A stretch of DNA of 7,371 nucleotides. Source: Burkholderiales bacterium. Lineage in GTDB: Bacteria > Pseudomonadota > Gammaproteobacteria > Burkholderiales > Casimicrobiaceae. The notes under the pieces are model-generated. The model saw only the letters and a list, made by a program, of their open reading frames with translations. It was not told the DNA's origin and ran no database searches. Made by a program: the position numbers and the translations under genes. How positions within the stretch are numbered: position 1 is the first letter of the stretch; every line of letters starts with the position of its first letter. This document shows, piece after piece, positions 5,455 through 7,371 of the stretch. The stretch spans positions 1 through 7,371 of the forward strand of contig JAISPI010000151.1 of NCBI GenBank assembly GCA_031275075.1. Reading direction: 5' to 3'.

Positions 5455-6003
5455 TTACAGCGTCGCGCCGCCAACGGCGCGGTTGCACGGACAAAGTTCA
5501 CCCGTTTGCAAACCATCAAGAATCCGCAACGTTTCCTGCGGGTTGCGACCGACACTGAGATTGTTGACGGTCACATGTTGAATCGTGTTGTCGGGATCGA
5601 CGATGAACGTCGCACGCAACGCCACGCCGGCTTTCTTGTCGCGGATGCCAAACTGGTCGATCAACGCGCCGGTCACATCACCAAATTGCCAGTGATTCAA
5701 CCGATCCAGATCCTTGTGTTCACGGCGCCACGCCAGTTTGACGAACTCATTATCGGAAGAGCCGCCCATCAACACGGCATCACGATCGGCAAAATCCTTC
5801 GCCAGCTTGTTGTATTCGACGATCTCGGTCGGGCACACGAAAGTAAAATCTTTCGGATAAAAATAAATGATCTTCCACTTACCCGGAAAAGATTTTTCAT
5901 TGAGCGTTTCAAATGCCGACTGTCCTTTTTCCTCTGGGAGGTTGAACCCCGGCTTCACGCCTGCCACTTCAAATGCTTCGAGTTTTTCGCCTACTGTTTT
6001 CAT
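5455..6003 (-). CDS. ahpC: Peroxiredoxin AhpC, mycobacterial three-cysteine type
   Basis: This 182-residue thiol peroxidase reduces hydrogen peroxide, organic peroxides and possibly peroxynitrite in the cytoplasm. The peroxidatic Cys57 sits in the typical DFTFVCPTE motif. GGSSDNEFVKLAW and LRATFIVDPDNTIQ are thioredoxin-fold peroxiredoxin signatures. The C-terminus ELCPCNRAVGG carries two candidate resolving cysteines (C171, C173), matching the C61/C174/C176 arrangement of M. tuberculosis AhpC. That fits the ahpD gene downstream and the absence of an ahpF. ATG 6003 has a good ribosome site (AGGA, 8 bases upstream). A strong sigma70-like promoter lies further upstream. The divergent ArsR-family gene shares the 217-bp spacer and is a candidate regulator, though this is inference only. 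Confidence 0.97.
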   Translation of the reverse strand: MKTVGEKLEAFEVAGVKPGFNLPEEKGQSAFETLNEKSFPGKWKIIYFYPKDFTFVCPTEIVEYNKLAKDFADRDAVLMGGSSDNEFVKLAWRREHKDLDRLNHWQFGDVTGALIDQFGIRDKKAGVALRATFIVDPDNTIQHVTVNNLSVGRNPQETLRILDGLQTGELCPCNRAVGGATL

Positions 6004-6028
6004 GGTTTTTGTCCTGTTAACAAATTAA

Positions 6029-6043
6029 GTTCTAAATGAGAAC
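6029..6043. promoter_or_regulatory. Small perfect dyad in the ahpC leader
   Basis: GTTCTAAATGAGAAC is a perfect inverted repeat of GTTCT/AGAAC with a five-base spacer. It lies between the predicted ahpC start point (near 6052) and the ribosome binding site, so a bound protein would block elongation, or the RNA could form a small hairpin. It could be an operator for the divergent ArsR-family protein, but no binding motif is known for it. The dyad is short and could be chance. Confidence 0.3.
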
Positions 6044-6059
6044 CTGCTCTTGTTTGGCA

Positions 6060-6088
6060 ATCATAAAACACCCCTTCTTTGTTGACAA
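6060..6088 (-). promoter_or_regulatory. Sigma70-type promoter of ahpC
   Basis: On the minus strand TTGTCA (6088-6083) and TATGAT (6065-6060) are separated by exactly 17 bases, each matching consensus at five of six positions. Transcription would begin near 6052, giving a leader of about 50 bases before the ahpC ATG at 6003. The DNA upstream of the -35 (about 6089-6125) is AT-rich with repeated TTGAT/GATA words and could bind an activator, but no clear OxyR-type ATAG series is present. Confidence 0.6.
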
Positions 6089-6220
6089 ATTGATTGATAT
6101 AGAGATGTTGATAACTTATTTTTATACAACACCCTTATTTCCCTGTAAGGCATGGCACGAACAAAAGCGTTTTAATTTCCAAAATGTAGTAATATTCGCT
6201 TAGACTCAGATGATCCTTTT

Positions 6221-6676
6221 ATGGAAACTTTGACCCGTACCCCTCATGACGCGACATTAGACCTGCCAGACATCATGCCTGATGAATGTCCGGTATCGCT
6301 CAATCGGATGACCGGTCGTCCCGACACGCTTTCTCCTGAACTCGCTAAGGTTTTCAACGCTGTCGCCCGCTATTTTTCCTTGTTGTCCGACCCGACGCGG
6401 CTCAAGATTCTGCATTTCGCCTGCCGCGATCAACGTTCGGTTTCCGAGATCGTCGAAGCGACCCAAGCGACCCAGACCAACGTCTCGCGCCATCTGGCGC
6501 TGCTTCATCAAGCGGGATTGATGCACCGTCAACGTGTCGGCAAACGTGTTCTCTACTGGACGCGCGATCCTGAATTCGTTAAAACCTGCTGCCACGCCTG
6601 CGCGCACATGGTACACAGGATCGAAAGCGACGGCACGTTGCAGGAAAACTGGCTGGAACGGCTGGAAGTACGCTGA
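6221..6676 (+). CDS. ArsR/SmtB-family winged-helix regulator, Cys-rich C-terminus
   Basis: The 151-residue protein has a family-typical winged helix-turn-helix: ARYFSLLSDPTRLKIL (about 49-64), recognition region QATQTNVSRHLALLHQAGL (about 82-100) and wing QRVGKRVLYW (about 104-113). The arsenic-site motif ELCVCDL is absent (SVSEIVEA instead). Cysteines instead occur at C23, C68 and in a C-terminal cluster TCCHACAH (C123, C124, C127, with H125 and H129), suggesting a metal- or thiol-sensing site between helices. The N-terminal ~40 residues are an unusual extension. ATG 6221 has no obvious ribosome site (preceded by GATCCTTTT); an internal start cannot be excluded. It diverges from ahpC, so control of the peroxide genes is possible but unproven. 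The C-terminus converges on folB with a 34-base gap. Confidence 0.88.
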   Translation: METLTRTPHDATLDLPDIMPDECPVSLNRMTGRPDTLSPELAKVFNAVARYFSLLSDPTRLKILHFACRDQRSVSEIVEATQATQTNVSRHLALLHQAGLMHRQRVGKRVLYWTRDPEFVKTCCHACAHMVHRIESDGTLQENWLERLEVR

Positions 6677-6710
6677 CCGCGCGGTGTTGCCGCTTCTCAG
6701 CGCTCACCCC

Positions 6711-7070
6711 TCAGCGTTTCCCCCGCACAATTTCGACCCCGATTTCCTTTACCCCCGGTAGCAACGCCAGTTTACGAGCCTGCACCCGCACCCACGGCGC
6801 ATGAAATTCTTTCAAGACGATTTGCGCCACCGCCTCGGTGAAACGTTCCAACAACAAGCAATCGTGTTTCTCCGCCAGCATTTTCAAACGCTTCACTACC
6901 TGCGAATAATCGAGCGCGTCCTCCAATAAACCGCTCTCAAACACCTTCGCCGACCCGATACCGATATCGAGATCGAGCAACACCGTTTGCGGCAATTTTT
7001 TCTCCCACGGATAGACGCCGATCAAGGTTTCAAGCTTAAGTTCGCGGATCAGAATATGGTCGTTTTCCAT
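6711..7070 (-). CDS. folB: Dihydroneopterin aldolase
   Basis: This 119-residue enzyme of folate synthesis cleaves 7,8-dihydroneopterin to 6-hydroxymethyl-7,8-dihydropterin and glycolaldehyde. Signatures are the opening ILIRELKLETLIGVYPWEK with active-site region E23, DYSQVV (Y55), FTEAVAQ (E79) and the catalytic-lysine segment ARKLALLPGV (K100). The family usually begins a few residues before IRELK, which supports ATG 7070 (or the adjacent ATG 7073). GGA lies seven bases before 7070 and four before 7073. An in-frame ATG at 7103 would give a 130-residue form with an atypical SEIVVDLETM extension. The gene is head-to-head with plsY and tail-to-tail with the ArsR-family gene. Confidence 0.94.
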   Translation of the reverse strand: MENDHILIRELKLETLIGVYPWEKKLPQTVLLDLDIGIGSAKVFESGLLEDALDYSQVVKRLKMLAEKHDCLLLERFTEAVAQIVLKEFHAPWVRVQARKLALLPGVKEIGVEIVRGKR

Positions 7071-7123
7071 CATGGTTTCCAAATCGACTACAATCTCGGA
7101 CATTCTAATAGAAACCCGCTCTC

Positions 7124-7371
7124 GTGCTTATTGATCTTGCTTTTGTCGTTGCCGCTTACCTCCTTGGCTCGGTCTCATTCGCCGTCGTCGTCAGCCGCGC
7201 CATGCATCTGCCCGACCCTCACTCCTACGGTTCCGGCAACCCCGGCTCCACCAATGTCCTGCGCACCGGCAACAAAACCGCCGCCGCCCTCACGCTGCTC
7301 GGTGATGCGCTCAAAGGCTTCGCCGCCGTCTGGGCCGCGCTCTACTTCCAAGCACCGCTGAACCTGGCCGC
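7124..7371 (+). CDS. plsY: Glycerol-3-phosphate acyltransferase PlsY, 3'-truncated by the window edge
   Basis: An open frame from GTG 7124 to the window end encodes 82 residues of PlsY, the inner-membrane enzyme that acylates glycerol 3-phosphate from acyl phosphate in the first step of phospholipid synthesis. The first transmembrane helix reads LIDLAFVVAAYLLGSVSFAVVV. The conserved glycine/phosphate motif YGSGNPGSTNVLRTGNK (about 38-54) and LLGDALKG follow, then a second hydrophobic segment begins. Upstream in this frame a stop at 7109-7111 leaves GTG 7124 as the only standard start. There is no clear ribosome site (preceded by CCCGCTCTC). It diverges from folB with only about 50 bases between starts, so promoters probably overlap or lie inside folB. 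Confidence 0.93.
   Translation, partial: MLIDLAFVVAAYLLGSVSFAVVVSRAMHLPDPHSYGSGNPGSTNVLRTGNKTAAALTLLGDALKGFAAVWAALYFQAPLNLA

Noticed and set aside
5506..6039. Plus-strand open frame opposite ahpC
   Set aside because: It is antisense to a clear peroxiredoxin with all catalytic residues, and its translation has no family signature.
6082..6103. Plus-strand TTGACA followed by TATAGA as a promoter for the ArsR-family gene
   Set aside because: The spacing is only 10 bases, so it cannot be a sigma70 promoter; the same bases form a well-spaced promoter on the opposite strand.
6089..6125. Possible OxyR or FNR site upstream of the ahpC -35
   Set aside because: ATAG, GATA and TTGAT words occur, but they do not form the regularly spaced OxyR series or a TTGAT-N4-ATCAA dyad.

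Overview
The window looks like a piece of a betaproteobacterial chromosome of moderate GC. The evidence is the minus-strand order recX – surE – pcm – nlpD, a divergent folB/plsY pair whose protein sequences read like betaproteobacterial versions, and a NikR-type regulator. Genus cannot be fixed from sequence reading alone. Nearly all of it is ordinary core genome. I see no tRNA, rRNA, CRISPR array, integrase, transposase or phage gene, and no convincing new multi-gene system.

Layout. Bases 1-677 (+) are the 3' part of a fumarylacetoacetate-hydrolase-family gene. It converges on nlpD across a 178-bp spacer full of repeat debris. Minus-strand genes then run from 4135 down to 856: recX, surE, pcm, nlpD. 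surE, pcm and nlpD form the classical stationary-phase/repair/cell-wall operon, but rpoS, which usually follows nlpD, is absent here. A 127-bp miniature inverted-repeat element sits between recX and surE, exactly in the recX stop codon. Bases 4339-4764 (+) encode a NikR-like nickel regulator with all four nickel ligands. Two hairpin terminators separate it from the convergent ahpC-ahpD pair (minus strand, 6003 to 4836), a mycobacterial-type peroxiredoxin and its disulfide reductase. A Cys-rich ArsR/SmtB-family regulator (6221-6676, +) diverges from ahpC. It converges on folB (7070-6711, minus), and folB is head-to-head with plsY, which starts at GTG 7124 and runs off the end.

How the genes fit together. 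surE (nucleotide phosphatase), pcm (isoaspartyl protein repair) and nlpD (amidase activation at the septum) are a conserved co-transcribed set. ahpC and ahpD are functional partners in peroxide removal, with a good sigma70-type promoter in front of ahpC. The divergent ArsR protein is a plausible but unproven regulator of them. folB and plsY belong to folate and phospholipid synthesis and are commonly neighbours in this group.

The non-coding DNA is the more interesting part: the TA-flanked 131-bp element in the recX stop codon, two related ~60-bp palindromes (771-830 and 4213-4270), and perfect small palindromes around ahpC.
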